Shown piece after piece: positions 26,881 to 39,700 of a stretch of 64,000 bases of DNA. Below the pieces are notes generated by a model. It ran no database searches. It was not told the origin of the DNA and saw nothing but the letters and a program-made list of their open reading frames with translations. Source of the DNA: Promerops cafer. Lineage: Eukaryota > Chordata > Aves > Passeriformes > Nectariniidae. How positions within the stretch are numbered: position 1 is the first letter of the stretch; the number at the start of each line of letters is the position of its first letter. The DNA is taken from assembly GCA_013398275.1 (NCBI GenBank), contig VZSE01004149.1, forward strand, positions 62,001 to 126,000, given 5' to 3'. A program made the translations under genes and the position numbers.

Positions 26881-29800
26881 GAATTATGACATATTAAAAA
26901 ACTCCTTTAATAAGGTCTTCAAACATCGGACTCGACAGAGTTATCATAAAAGCAAGTACCATCCCAATATTAATTTCTGTGTGTACCTTCACAGTTTTTG
27001 TTATAATTGGCAATGCTACATCCCTCTCTTTTCAAATATGCATTAAAAGAAATATTTAGGTGTTGTTTTCCTCTCCCAAAAATTTTACAGTTTCAGTTAC
27101 AAGATTTCCAAATCTAAAATTAAGTTTTGTTCCCTGTCATTTAAGGTTATACAAGCAATTTATTTAAGGATAAAAGCTGTTGACTATTTTTGGTTTATCT
27201 AATTGACAAATCTATAGGAAACCAGCCAAGGGTACAAATGAAGTTCTGAAGCTTAGAAGGTTATTGAAACAACACCAAAAGGAAACCTACTGAATATGCT
27301 TATAGCAGGAAAGCTTTATCATATAATATTTACCTGGACTTTACCCCCTTATATCTAACTGGATATACCTTGTAATAACTCTAAATAATGGCAACAAAAC
27401 ACTTAACTTTGTCACTTTGAATTTAATGATCATTCATAGTTCTTCAAAAGAAAAATATGCCATGCAGAGTGAAACCCAAAACGTAGACTTCTAAATCCCT
27501 GTACTGTGCCATATATCCCCTGCAATTAATATCAGCCTTCAAAGATAGCCTTATTTAGAGCCCCAAATAAAGGGAACTGCTTTGTTCTTGAGTTCCACTT
27601 CTCCTATTATATTGATGTAATTTGTATATTCCTTGTTCCTGAAAGTCTTGTAAAATTCCAAAGTTATGAATCAAAACATGAGATGATTACACAGGAAAAC
27701 ACAAAATTATTGACATTTACTCTCTACCTAAGTAACATGAATATTCAACACAGAAGATTAAAATTCATTAGGAGTTAAAAATTGGATCAAATTAAATTTA
27801 TTGCAACCTTACCACCTCTACATTGCAGTGTCTGGAGTTTTAACTAAGAAGACACCAACATTTTCTTGCTAAGAAATAAGTGATACCTTTATTCCAACTG
27901 TATTATGAATATTTTCCAGTTGTGGACCTTTTATAAACTGCTATCCTGTGTTGCAGAAATACAACCCTTTATTATAAATCTACCCTGTGAATGACCCAGT
28001 TGGTTGCTGTCTCGGTTTGGGAGGAAGTGAGTTTTTGGGAAGTTATAGTCAAACCAGTCAGTGGTCAGATTTTAATATTGACACCTGGTGTGACCACTGA
28101 AGATATGAGTCGCCTCTGAAGACACAGGGGGTTAAAAGCAGAGAATTCCCAAAGTTCCCGCTCTTTTGTTCCAGCCGCAGGAGAATGCACACCTTCCCTC
28201 TGCCCAGCCACAGGCGAGGGGAGCCATGAAGGCCCAGGCTGAGGTAGGCCGGAGCCCCGAAGAGAGAAAGAGAGGGTGGAAGGGAATGGAACCGGGCCAG
28301 CCCCTGCAGGACGGAGGGGTGGAGAGACACTGAGATGTCTTTTGTTCCCCCCTCTCAGAGGAAGAGACGGAGAGAGCCTGTGCCAGCAGAGGAGGCGGGG
28401 GGGGGGAAGGTGCCCAGTGTGGGAGTCACTGCCATGAGATTTCAGTGCCCTGAGGGCAGCGGAGTTTGAACTTTTAACCCTTTCCTGGGTGAAGGAAACT
28501 TTATGAAACATTAGTCCTCCTGGCTGGTGGTTTGAGAGAGAAGAGAGCAGTCTGGGACCTGAGATATTAAAGGAAGATGGGAAGAACCTGAAGTGAGAGG
28601 AGATGATGGAGTGGCTTTTGGCTGGACTTTTCTTGTACAGCCATAGACTGAATTAAGTTGCCTGTAATACCTGAAACTGCATTTAGGGGGATGTGATGGT
28701 TTGAGCCAAGAGAGTGACCTGCAGTAATGACACCATATAAAGGAATGGAGTGAACAGAGGAAGATGAAGAGGGTGTGGTGGTGCCCTCTGTCTTCAGGGA
28801 GAAAAAGAGCTCTGTTCTTGAGACCCTTGGCCCCAGGGGATGAGAAAATGGGGGGGACTGTTGTCCCAAAAATGAGAGATGGTTGTTTTTTGGCACTTGA
28901 TAAAGCATCCTTGAAGAACCCTATGAGCAGTTTCGGTCCATGGACGGTGGTGAGAGCACTGTACATGGAAGGAACATGTCACGATAGCAGGGTTTTCTCT
29001 GGGCGGTGCCATGTGTGACATGGAAACATAAGAGGTTTCAACCCTGTTTCGTGGGGAGGACTGTGGTACAAGAGAGACTCCTCTCTCCCCTGATGGACTG
29101 AGAATTGATTATCTGAGTGGTGGTAACTTGATCAGGAATCCATGGCTTTGGTCTCACTGTGTTTTGGTGGAAATTGGATGGGAGGAGGAAGAATGTTTGG
29201 AAGGTTTTCATTCTGTTTCCTGTGTGTTCCTGTGATTTTAGTGTAGGTTAATAAAGTTTTTTCCCTCTCTTTCTAAGCTTGAGCCTGCTCTGCTCTGTTC
29301 CTGGTCACATCTCACAGCAGTTATTTGAGGAAAATATATTTTCATAGGGGCACTGGCATTGGGCCAGCGTCAAACCATGACAGTTGCCCGGTGCGGGGTA
29401 GGGGGTGGCATACATGGTGTTGCCAGTCCCTTTCAGATAGAAGGCAACTTCACTGAAACATGGACTTTCTTAATATTTGTGATGTTTTGGAATTCAAAGG
29501 CACTGCTTGTTTTGGAGGTCCTGAGAAGAGTATTCTAAGTTCATAAAAGCAAACATAAAGGTACTAATTCAGTTTAAAAGAGAGAAGGTGTTCATGTAGT
29601 TAGATAACAGCTTGCATGTTTACATGTCTAGGAAAATTTATAAGTTTACACTCACCTCGTTCAAGACAATAAGCACAATGTGACCGATACATAACTAGCA
29701 CCATAGTTTGACCATATGCCTTAATTTAAAGAAGGTACAATACCCAATATCAAAAGGGAAATGTATCTAAACTTATTAAGACAGTTACCTTGCAAATAAG

Positions 29801-31320
29801 CTGCTATATGAATTCAGCAACTTTAAAAGGTACAACTCCAAAGTTATACCTAATTATAATACAAGTAAATTAAGAAGGGATGCTAAAGATACCTTGTCCT
29901 TTTTTTAGTCCAAGTTATTGAATGTATAGTAAAGAGTCACTTAAAGGGGATTTATGGAAAGGATCCTTAATCCCTGTGAGATAACTAACCTCCTTGTTTC
30001 TCTCTAAGTAATTACTATACAAGTAATACCACATTGTCTTCCTGTGGGATAAAAGTCCAAAATAATAAAAACATTTGTATTTGCCATTTTTAAATGTCCT
30101 GAATGTTTTCATCAGAAGATAGCAACAGGCTAATGTTAATCACAAATATTTATACTGCTTATTATTAGATACACGTAAAGATACTGTCAGAACTAACACC
30201 AAGAAACCTAGCATAGCAAAGTGTTACATATCAAGGCTTTTTATAGGTTTTTAGCTCTAGCTTGCTGGCCCGCAAGTACTCTACAAGTTTTGGCCATTAT
30301 TCAGTAATGTCCTTTCACTGAACAGTTTTTCAAGAGCATTTAGTTTGGAAGAAAAATCAGAGCAAGTAGAATTTGAATTGTTACATATTGCATTTCAGAA
30401 AGAAGACACATATGCTTTTCATTGCTTTACAGAATTTTCTTTGACATGATTTGAATTTTCTGAAACTTGGCTTGTAAATATTCTAAAGGTTTTGTTAAAT
30501 TTATTTCAAAAGTATTTGAGATTTTGCATTTCAATGACATTTTACATTTCCTTTCAACACGGCTTATTGGTTTCTTTTGTACATAACTCCTAGCCTATTC
30601 ATTTCTTTAAAGTATGATTTAATTTATATAAAGGAATGTTATTGTTTTAGTCCACAACTATTATCCAAAATTAACTTTTGCAAAATAATTACTCATAGAA
30701 GTGCTGATTTGCAAAGCTTAAGTACTGCAGCATTCAAGAAGAAACAGAGACCCAAACAAAAATGGACACTTCATACTCACTTATCTAATGAGGTACCATC
30801 AATTAAGGTAAACTGAAACTGAGATCTGAAACCCTTACTACCAGATATTATTGTCCATATATAGTTAAGCCAACATTGTGCTCACCATCTATGCGAGTCA
30901 CAAAGATTATGTTAAATTAACATAAATTCTTCTAGCTTCCAGAAAACTTGCAGTAGATCAGCTCTTACAGTGGATGACCCAGTACAATACCAGCTATAGT
31001 GAGTAACTGATGTTCTATAATGCAGCAAACTGTCTATATTCATAGAAACGGACAGCCCAGCCAATTCTGTACTATACTTTTGGTGTTACAACTACACAAA
31101 TTAATGCTACAAATGTGACTAAATGATGTTGTTAATATTGTATCTATCTATCCATCAACTAATAAGATCATAACAAGCAAAGAAGCCTTCACAGAACAAC
31201 TTGACATTTTAAGGACATTACAAACATAAGAATGTGTCATTTTTCGGATGTGACCTGTGAAACCTGACTAAGACACAGAACATTTCCTTTAATAATTTTG
31301 AATTGATTCAGCAAATGGTA
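26881..31320. other. AT-rich cargo inside the retroelement
   Basis: Base composition drops abruptly near 26880. The AT-rich segment resembles host intron rather than retroviral coding sequence. It lacks recognised pol or env motifs. It contains the nested solo LTR (28008-29382) and a few exon-like blocks at 30261-30449, 30699-30807 and 30943-30998. Origin by capture of host sequence is an inference from position between the two LTRs. Confidence 0.5.
28008..29382 (+). mobile_element. Long solo LTR, family copy 1
   Basis: Begins TGTCTCGGTTTGGGAGG and ends CAAACCATGACA, with exact 5-bp duplications gttgc on both sides (28003-28007 and 29383-29387). It is 1375 bp, with a TATA-like ccatataaagg near 28734 and AATAAA at 29250. 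It is nested inside the older LTR element. The copy at 60320-61711 aligns end to end. Long antisense ORFs are shared with that copy. Confidence 0.93.
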
Positions 31321-31441
31321 CTTTAAAAAGGATTGTATACCTCACTAAACACCAGATAACTCCTGGAGCTCTGGGGTGTGTTACACCGCTGGTATCCCCT
31401 GCATAGCGCTTTAAAATGTTGTTTGTTTGTTTTTTTTTTAA

Positions 31442-31970
31442 CAGAAAAGGGGGAATGCCTGGTGAGGCTCACAAAGTAGAGTGGCTGAAGCTGTCGATAG
31501 CTTAAATCACTTGACACTATTAGAAGGATTTTATATATTTAAAGAAATGAGGACTAAGGATTTTATCTATTTAAGAATATGGATAACAGGCAAGAACTAA
31601 GATTGATTTTCTGTTGGTTGGTTTTCCCACAGTTCTGTGGTTGAAATGTTTCCTGTTTATAGAGTTAAGTTGTAAGTTTGTAACTTCCAAGTAATGAGCC
31701 TGCTGCATGCCATCTTGAGAATATTTTGAGAACTTGTATTGTTGGTAATCCTGCCTGACAGCTGCTGGGAAGGAGTGTTTCATCTCCAGTGGTATGTGGG
31801 ATGCATCACTGTCTGGGAAGGGCTAGGCTTTTTGAGTTGGGTGGAAAATCTTATTTGAACTGGGTTTATCATTTGTATCATTATGCTGCCTTTGTCGCCC
31901 TGTCTGCAAGGCACCTGCAGAAGGATGACAAAGGACACTTTGCATATTTATTAAACAGAAGAGGGGGAAC
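31442..31970 (+). other. 3' internal region and polypurine tract of the retroelement
   Basis: A purine-rich run, aacagaagaggggga, lies immediately before the 3' LTR (about 31953-31970), as expected for a plus-strand primer. A second similar run, aacagaaaaggggga, is at about 31440-31455. It could be an old or duplicated tract. No env-like ORF is recognisable between them. Confidence 0.6.
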
Positions 31971-32315
31971 TGTGACAGCTACAGCTGGTCTATAGCTGCA
32001 CAGATGATTTGGCCATGACAGACACTTTCTCAGCCAGCCTAGCTCATTAGGGAATTGAGGTAAACAAGTCCCGGCTGTGTTACTGATTGGCTGAATTCAA
32101 GTTTAACACATGGACTCCAGCCAATCCCTGTGAACCATGGATGCACTCGTACCATTGGCCAGCAAGCTGGGCGGAGTTAAGAGCTGTGTCCAATCATCTC
32201 TGCAGGAGCAGGAAGTTCAAAGCCCCTATATAAGGGGGCGCGCATCAGTAAACGCTGGCTGTGGCTGCGTGAACGTGTAGTGTCGTGTTGCTTGTCTGTC
32301 TCTGAAACTGTGACA
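31971..32315 (+). repeat. 3' LTR of the 24.7-32.3 kb element
   Basis: Starts TGTGACAGCTACAGC and ends CTGTGACA, followed by the duplicated target actttc. A small gap relative to the 5' LTR occurs after GTTAAGAGC. Confidence 0.92.
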
Positions 32316-32321
32316 ACTTTC

Positions 32322-35300
32322 AAAGAAATTCTGACATTTTTCAAATCATATTATGAATATTCTTGGGGCTGTAGCGTGGAAACAGCTAATCTTGAGAAGC
32401 CATAATGAACTAGCCAAAAATTTCCACTACAGTAACTTGCAACCGATTCAGTTTCTGAGTTCTAAAAAGCTAATTAAGTAGAAAAGGGAAATTTAACTTC
32501 TAGACAGATCAGGACAACTAAAGGTGCATGTGAAATTTTTTTAAAAAGTAATTATGGCTAAAAATCATTCCAGAGTATGCTGTTCTTGAAACAAGAAGAC
32601 TAACTCTAGATCTTTATTTTAACTGGCAGTAAAATAAATGTCACTGATCAAGGACATAGAGCAGTGGTGGGAAAAGTGTGACAGACGCAGGATGTCCAGT
32701 ACCTGATGGTGTCTCAGGAATGGAGTTGGACTTATTTTTGGTGTTGGTTTGTTTATTCCTGAATTGCTTTAGGGTGGGTATGGAAAGTTTCTAGAAAACA
32801 AACCCAAACAAAACAATTAACAAAACTCCGCAATTAGCCCAGAAAAATTCTTGATGGACATTACAATACTCTGACAAAACCATCTTCTTTCTCAGAATTA
32901 GCTGAGAGCTCCTTGGGAACAGCTCCAAGCAGATGCTTTTGGGACACAAGTGATTTTCATCCTGTGCATGTCACCTCAGTGGAGCCACAGGTGGACAACA
33001 GTGGTACTATTTGACATACAGCAATAATTGCCTTCTAGTTCTTAAAAAGTATGAGTTTACAGGTACCCATTGCAAATACTTATTTTACCTGGATCTCCCT
33101 ATGTCTAATTTTTTTTTTTTTCTTGAAAAGTATGACACACTGGCAGTTGAAAAGTGAGTGATCCTGATACACTTAAGCATTCATATCTAGCATAAATAAT
33201 TCAAACCAACGCCTGTCATCTAAGGTGCATCCTCATCTTGGCCTTCTGATCACCCTGTTTTCATCACAGCTGGTTGTTTCTGTTTGTACTCGACTTTTAC
33301 CACTGTGGACCTGCATACTTGTTTTGAGTGTAATTTAGTAACACTCTATACTCTCTGTTTTATAAATCTGTAACCAACAGCAACAAAGCTGTTTGTACAC
33401 TGGGACTGACAAAATAATTGAAAGTATGAGTAAACTCTGAAAAGATCCACAAGCCAGAAAGCAGGAATCAGCTGAAGCTAGGGAAAAACCCTCTTTACTA
33501 CTTAAAATGGTTTAATAGCCAACCATGCCTTTTCTTTTCAGGTTGAATGTAGTTTGGGTTTGTCAAAAAAGTTTGGGTTACTAAGTGTGAAACGGCCCAT
33601 GTACAATTTGGCTAAATTATACTTTCATCGAAGACTAAAACATTAATATTGTTAATTTACTAGAGTAGTACAATTTAAAATCTTTTCATAGTACGATTTC
33701 ATTCCAATTTAGACTAATCTTATCTTGGCAAGTCATGCTGTTAAGTGTCAATATTAATCCAGTTCACAAAAATAAGAGAGAAAAATCCTCTAGACTTTCT
33801 GTTTCCTAGCCTTGCTGAATTATAGGCCAGACTCATTTGTAGATAGTGTTGCCAATAAAAATAGCAGATGTAAAATAAATTTCATTATTAACAGGCATGT
33901 ATTTATTTTTCAGTGGTCTGTTAGTGTATTTGGTACCTGTTAGCACATGGCCAGTACTTTCACATGACAATGTATTTGCTAACAACTGGACAAATGACAG
34001 AGTTATTAGAATGAAGTATTTTAGCGTACTTTCTTTTGATGGTATTTAAGAAAATGAAAATACTTGAAATTTTTCAAGTTCATGAAGTTGGTTGATCTTT
34101 CCAGTCCCAAAAGAAATGAGCAAGAAGGTAATGTGTTAAGTCAAGAGTATTTTCTCCAAAGTGCAAGATAACTGTAGGGAAGACCATGTTTCTATGAGCT
34201 AGCGGAACCTGTTATGAAAATAATATACATTTAGGTGGCAGTGGTGATGTAGCATTTTTAAGGAGCAGCACTTATTCCTAATTGCCCATGACTTTTTTTA
34301 CATATTGTGGGTTCTGTGACATGTCCCCTATTACCAGAGGTGATCAGTTACAGAGTTGTGTGCTCAGCTGTGGCTTACAGAAGATGTTGGAAGTTCAGGC
34401 TCTTTTGGGTAAGAGACACTCTGGGGAGCTCTGAAATTGTGCATGCACAGAATGATACTCCTCATGTGTCCCAAAATTCCTGTTCGCAAAATTCAGGGAA
34501 GTGACTGTTTGTTCCATGTACTGCTAGAAGGGAGCATGTGCATGCAGATTGGACAATCCAGGGATAAACTCATCCATGCCAGAGTTTTTCCCCAATTTTA
34601 CCATGAAAGTAAGTTGCAGCAAAGTATGCCTTTTATCATCAGCACCTATTTTTCTTGACACGTCATTACAGTCCAGATATTTTGTGTTGTGGAAAAAAAA
34701 GACATTTCAGATCATATGTATAAACATGTCCCTGACCCTTGTTTGAACACCTCGGCTCGTATAGTCATGTATTCTGGCTGAAACTCAAGACCTAACTAAT
34801 GATGCCTGGAGCTTCAAATTTGGAAGTCTGTTTTGTACAACTAGTAGAAAAAAAATAGCATTCCTCGTGTTTCCTAGAAGCTATCCAGCCCTTTTCAAAA
34901 GGGTAAAGCTGATGCCAAGCACTTCAAGGGTATATGCTGTCAATGCTTTGAAAATTTTACCTGTTGTTTAACTACTCCATAGTTTATTTCTACATCCCCA
35001 TTATTTTGTCTTTTTGTGGAGTGGAATACCTACATAATACAAACATGTTGTTCTGTTGGCTGGGTAACATTCTCTCAAAGATTAACAGTTCTTTTAGTGA
35101 GCTTTCTAATGCTGTGTGAAACCTAGTTTCAAGTGCCTTTTAAAGCAACGTTTTTCATATCTGTGCAAATCACAAAACATTCAGATGGAAGTCAGTTATT
35201 TTTATTCAAGCCAGACTCTGTATGCTTGATCATAAGAAATGAAATATATCTTATGTCTCCTGCTTCAATTACAGTCTAAGTTTGAGTTGGATCAGCACTT

Positions 35301-35395
35301 ACATTTTTGTAGAATTAGAAATGAAACCCTTTATAAACGTTCCTCCCATGATAATTTTTATACTACTTTGTGATTTTTAAAAATATTTTTTTTAG
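32322..35395. other. ARHGAP8 intron, no feature seen
   Basis: AT-rich, stop-rich sequence up to the T-rich acceptor at 35395. Confidence 0.65.
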
Positions 35396-35494
35396 CCACA
35401 AGTTTGGGAAAAAGATCACCTACTTGAACTATTTAGGTGACCTGGGACAACATCTCAAATATGACCAGTTAAATATCCCTCAAGAAACCATGCA
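35396..35494 (+). CDS. ARHGAP8: ARHGAP8 exon, BCH domain part 3 (HKFGKKITYLNYL...)
   Basis: A T-rich acceptor (tttttttag) precedes C-CAC-AAG, and the donor is gtatgt after ATGCA. The 99 nt encode HKFGKKITYLNYLGDL followed by GQHLKYDQLNIPQETM, the C-terminal end of the BCH domain. The phase (one base in, two bases out) matches both neighbours. The reading frame is intact. This exon lies about 3 kb downstream of the LTR element that occupies the same intron. Confidence 0.92.
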
Positions 35495-36610
35495 GTATGT
35501 GGCAAACTTAATATACATTGCCTCACTTTTTTCTCAGGTGGAGTTGCAGCTTGATCACTGTATTCCAAGAAGAATCTATTTCTTCAGTGTAATTTACCTG
35601 TTTGTGCTGGGTTGGATTAATTCTGAAAGCTGCATTGCCGTCACAGACATACTGAAGTGCATCAGGTGTTTAGTTTTCTACAGATTTGGAAAAACTCCAT
35701 CTCTGTCATGGAGCATTTCTTAATATGATAGTTACTTCTGTGTGAGTGTTAGCAAAACCAATCCATATGTCATTGCTGCTTATGAGTATCATACAGTTTT
35801 CTTGTGCAAAACTGTAATCCTGACCTCTTTCCTTACATATTGCAACAGATTGACTTCCTTTTATGAAGAGCATTCCCAGTGCTCTTCATAGAAGTGCAGC
35901 AAAGTGTTGATTGATTTTAAACTTTATGGATGTATCTCTTGTTAATGGGTCCATTATGTTTATGTGGTGTGTATTTGTGTGTGTTAGGGGGAGTATTTGA
36001 GAGTGGATGGGAGATGAAAAGGAAAAGAACTGCACAGGGCTGGGATAGTCAAGCGCCAGTATTAGTGTCAATAAGTCTTCCTAACATGATGCTTTACATG
36101 GAAATGCTTTGATGTACTGACAGAAAGTGATTTTATGTCACTGCTGAATGAAAGTAGCTGGAAGCTTTGATTATGACTGTTACTGATGCCTCGTGGCTTT
36201 TTACACACCTTTTGTGTAAATATGGGATAACAGGCAATACCTTAGAGCTCTGAGGTTATAAATAGGATTGCATGGCTGCCAAAGAAAAGGGAGTTGTAAT
36301 TTGAGGAGCAAAAATGTTTGAATTTTGCTGTTAAATTACAGTGTGATTCTAGCTTTTGGACACATTTATTACTATGCTCCACTGGCTGAAGCAAAAAGGC
36401 TCTTCTATGTCTTGCTTAAGTATTCCACCACAATTACTACTTAAAAATTCCTCATGCTGAAATTCTCTAAGACAAGGTTCTGTAAGACCTGCAGTGTATA
36501 CACTATTGTCAGGAGATCAGCATCATCAGCAATACTTGTAGCTGTTCACATATACAGTCTGTCATCTGCAGTGCACAGAATATAACTGAAATCTTGATTT
36601 TTTTTTGCAG
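35495..36610. other. ARHGAP8 intron
   Basis: Short intron bounded by gtatgt and tttttttgcag. Nothing else recognised. Confidence 0.8.
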
Positions 36611-36721
36611 ACATGATGAAAATCTTTGGAGGAAACAGAAGGGAAAACTTCTACCTGTAGTTAAGGTTCCTCCACCATGGCCACCTCTGCCTACTCAGCA
36701 ATTTGGAGTCAGCCTGCAATA
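36611..36721 (+). CDS. ARHGAP8: ARHGAP8 exon, proline-rich linker (PPPWPPLPTQQFGVSLQ)
   Basis: Acceptor ttttttgcag and donor gtaagc bound 111 nt. The peptide starts HDENLWRKQKGK and runs into VPPPWPPLPTQQFGVSLQ, the proline-rich linker and the lead-in to the RhoGAP domain. In the human protein this linker is PPPRPPLP, a candidate SH3-binding motif. Here an Arg is replaced by Trp, which could weaken a class-type SH3 ligand (inference). The frame is intact. Confidence 0.92.
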
Positions 36722-39700
36722 GTAAGCCATAAGATTCCTAAAATATGAGATTTCTGTACTCTGCAGCTTTCTGTAATGTGCATATTCACCAGACAGCCTG
36801 CCTGCAAATAATTTTTTTGTTATATGCTTAGTTTCTCTTTCTCTTTAAAAGCCATTAAACTATGAGACCAGACAATAGGTTTTATGAATTCAGGACACGT
36901 CTCACAGTCCCAGTGACCTGCCTGATTTTCATGTTACACTATCTTTAGGGTAGTCAATGCTGTCATGGTTGCACAACTTTTCCTGATGGACAAAAGTTTG
37001 CCTGTATTTGCCAGAGCTCCAAGCCGATACATTGGTGGTGGATGCTGACAGTCTGAAAGTGTTTTGGAGATGTTTAGATCATGGGTAGCCAAGCCAAAAC
37101 AGAGCTTCAGGCTCCACAGTGGCTGCATAAAGCTACAATGGATGCTTGAGCCTTTATACATTGTTGTTTTGTTGCTCACACATTGTTCTGATGTTTTATG
37201 AAATGAATAAAATCATGCCCTTCCAGAAATGCTGATAGCGGTTTGCATAGATTGCAGCACGGTATGTAGAATAAAAAATTGCTTACTTTACATGAAGAAT
37301 GGGATGGCAATAGGACTTGCAAGATTCAATTTAATAAAAAACAACAATAACAAAAGACCACAAAGCCTAGTTCCCTACCCACAGTCATTTCTATCATCTT
37401 TCTATTCTCCTCAAAAATGGCTAAAAAATATTGTTCACATTCAGCAAAGGCAATTTAGGCTATCTGGTACATGCATTTTTTTTCCAAACATCCTTCTACC
37501 CCCAGTCTACTTTTCTGGTTCCAATGATTCAGCTGGAAAGGAGATACAAAATAGATTTTTTCTCTGTTTTAATGTTAAGCATTAGTCCTTTCTAGAAGGC
37601 ATGAAATTAGTACAATCAATATCTATTGTGTAAGAGCTACTATGAGAGTAACTTTTATGTTTATGAACTCTTTAGAGTTCAGCCTAATACTTGAAACATG
37701 GCTAACTCACTTCCCTAGTTCAGAGAATATCTTTCAGGTGGGCTCCACTGGGCCATTAAGAAAGACAGTGTTTTATGCCATGTTTTATTCACTCTGGTAA
37801 AAGACATGGAGTGGCATCACCACTTAAAATTACAAATAAACAAATCCCCTGTAACTTCTAAATCTGAAATAAAGAAATAAATAAATTTAGACTATGTAAA
37901 GAAAAGTAGAAGTGGAGAAGAGGAAATAATGTGTGTTGAAAGCTTTTAAAATCTGAAGCAAAAAAAAAAGGTATCAACTTTCATCTTGAGGAATGAATTG
38001 CTTCTGCTTATTCCCTCTCCTTTTATGTTCTCTATAGACAATGATGGAAAAACAGCATTGATCTCCCAGCTGTCTGGCAAAGGGGCAGGTTTGAAAGCTT
38101 CTTCTGGTTGAGAGGCACTTCTGTTTCCCTGAAGAGATCTGCAGGAGGACTGATTTTATTTTTATATTAGCTTATGGGAAGATGTAGACTGTATTTCATT
38201 ACAATTAGTAAAAATTGCGCTATGAGGGAAGCTGCCCAGATAAATCTACTGTCATCAAAGGACTGTTTCTTGTTGGAGTCTTTCTTTAGTTTAAGAACAG
38301 AAATTATAAGGCACACAGATATCATCATATTCAGTACTTCTGGGATGATGATTTTTATTCAGTCAGTAAAAGATGTGTGAATGGGCTTCATCCAAAGCTC
38401 TCCTAGGTGGCCTAATTTTGCTGAGATGTTTGATAATGGGATCCCAGTGAAGTCTGGCTCTGGAAGGTGCTAAAGCCACTCCCTTTAGAACATGCCTTTC
38501 TAGAAGCAACAGGGAATGCTCCCTCTGGTAACACTCCCTCTTGTAACTTTTTTATCAGTTTATATTGGTTAATGCATTTGCTTTCATGACCTATAATTAA
38601 AAACTAGAAGAGCAGAAAGTGCCTAAACATTGGTTCAAAATATCTCACTTTTGTCCAACACATGAGAGGGAAAAACCCTGTTTTGTTAGGACAGTGAAGT
38701 TAAGCTGAAGGAAGTTTCCATTTAGACAGTGATAAATCAATGAGTTTCCAAGACTAGTACCTTGCCTTGGAGGAATCCTTTAACTCACAATGACATTTTT
38801 AACCTTGTAGAGTTGGATTTTCAAAATGATGTAAGGCAACTGGACATTTAAAATCATGGGGGGGTCTGGGAGAACTGGGAGTATAATTCTTGGAAATGTA
38901 GTCTATACAGAATTTGGTTTAATTTCTAAGTGAACAGAAGGTCTTATTATCAGTTAATTCAAAACTTTTCTTCCCTATGTTACCCCCATCCACTCAGGAT
39001 GCAAAATCTAAATTTAAAAAGGCTGCATTTGCTGTCTTTAAACCCTCAGAGTCACTGTAAGCTCTTTGTGGAGAGGAAAAAACAAACACACACCAAACTG
39101 ATTTCATCTTATGTGTCTATTCAGCTTTACTTATATTTGCTTGTCTGGGATTTAAATGTGTACTTTGTATTAGGCACAGACATGAAGTGGAAAACCTTCC
39201 TCATTGTGAACTTCTGTAAGGACTCCAGAATTTGGTCTTTGCAGCTTGAACTTGAATGTGGTAACAAGTTGTCCTGAAGCTTCCACTGAAACTACACTAA
39301 TTCCAACAATAATAAGTGAGCTTAGTAAAGGCATTTAAATAATCCAGAGTTGCCTTATAGGACATGTTCAAAATAAAGTGTGGGGGACCAAAACAGCTTA
39401 TCTGTTACCCTATTTTAATTCTTTATGGCTACAGGTATAGACCAGATTTGCCCTGTTTGCTGAATGACAATCTTTCTATAGCATTTCTGAGTGGCTTTCC
39501 TGGTTGCCAAATTGTGCCTTTGAAGGTTTGATCTCGTGTTAAGAACAGTGGGATTTCCTTAAAAATATAAAATAAGACAACTGAAATTTATGTTCATCTT
39601 CATGGAAATATCAGACAAAACAATCCTCCTGAGGAAGTTATGTCCACACTTAGTTTTTTGGGTACAGTGTAATGGGAATCCATGCTCAGGTTTGATATGT

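Larger units (their letters stand above)
24706..32315 (+). mobile_element. LTR retroelement (endogenous retrovirus-like), non-autonomous in appearance
   Basis: Paired direct LTRs (24706-25054 and 31971-32315) flank about 6.9 kb. The host flanks are actctc (24700-24705) and actttc (32316-32321), a 6-bp target-site duplication with one mismatch, so this is one insertion event. A primer site follows the 5' LTR and a purine tract (agaagaggggg) precedes the 3' LTR. The interior is a very GC-rich leader (about 25075-26880), then AT-rich sequence to about 31320 with no recognisable protease, reverse transcriptase, integrase or envelope. A solo LTR of another family is nested at 28008-29382. The LTRs differ at roughly 25-30 positions by eye, so the insertion is not recent. 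Confidence 0.88.

Noticed and set aside
26370..26897. 175-codon Ala/Arg/Pro-rich ORF as a retroviral protein
   Set aside because: It is in very GC-rich leader DNA with equally long ORFs on other frames and strands, and no gag motif such as a zinc knuckle is visible.
26881..28002. Degenerate pol or env in the retroelement interior
   Set aside because: No recognisable reverse transcriptase, integrase or envelope motif in any frame by eye. A profile search would be needed to exclude very old remnants.
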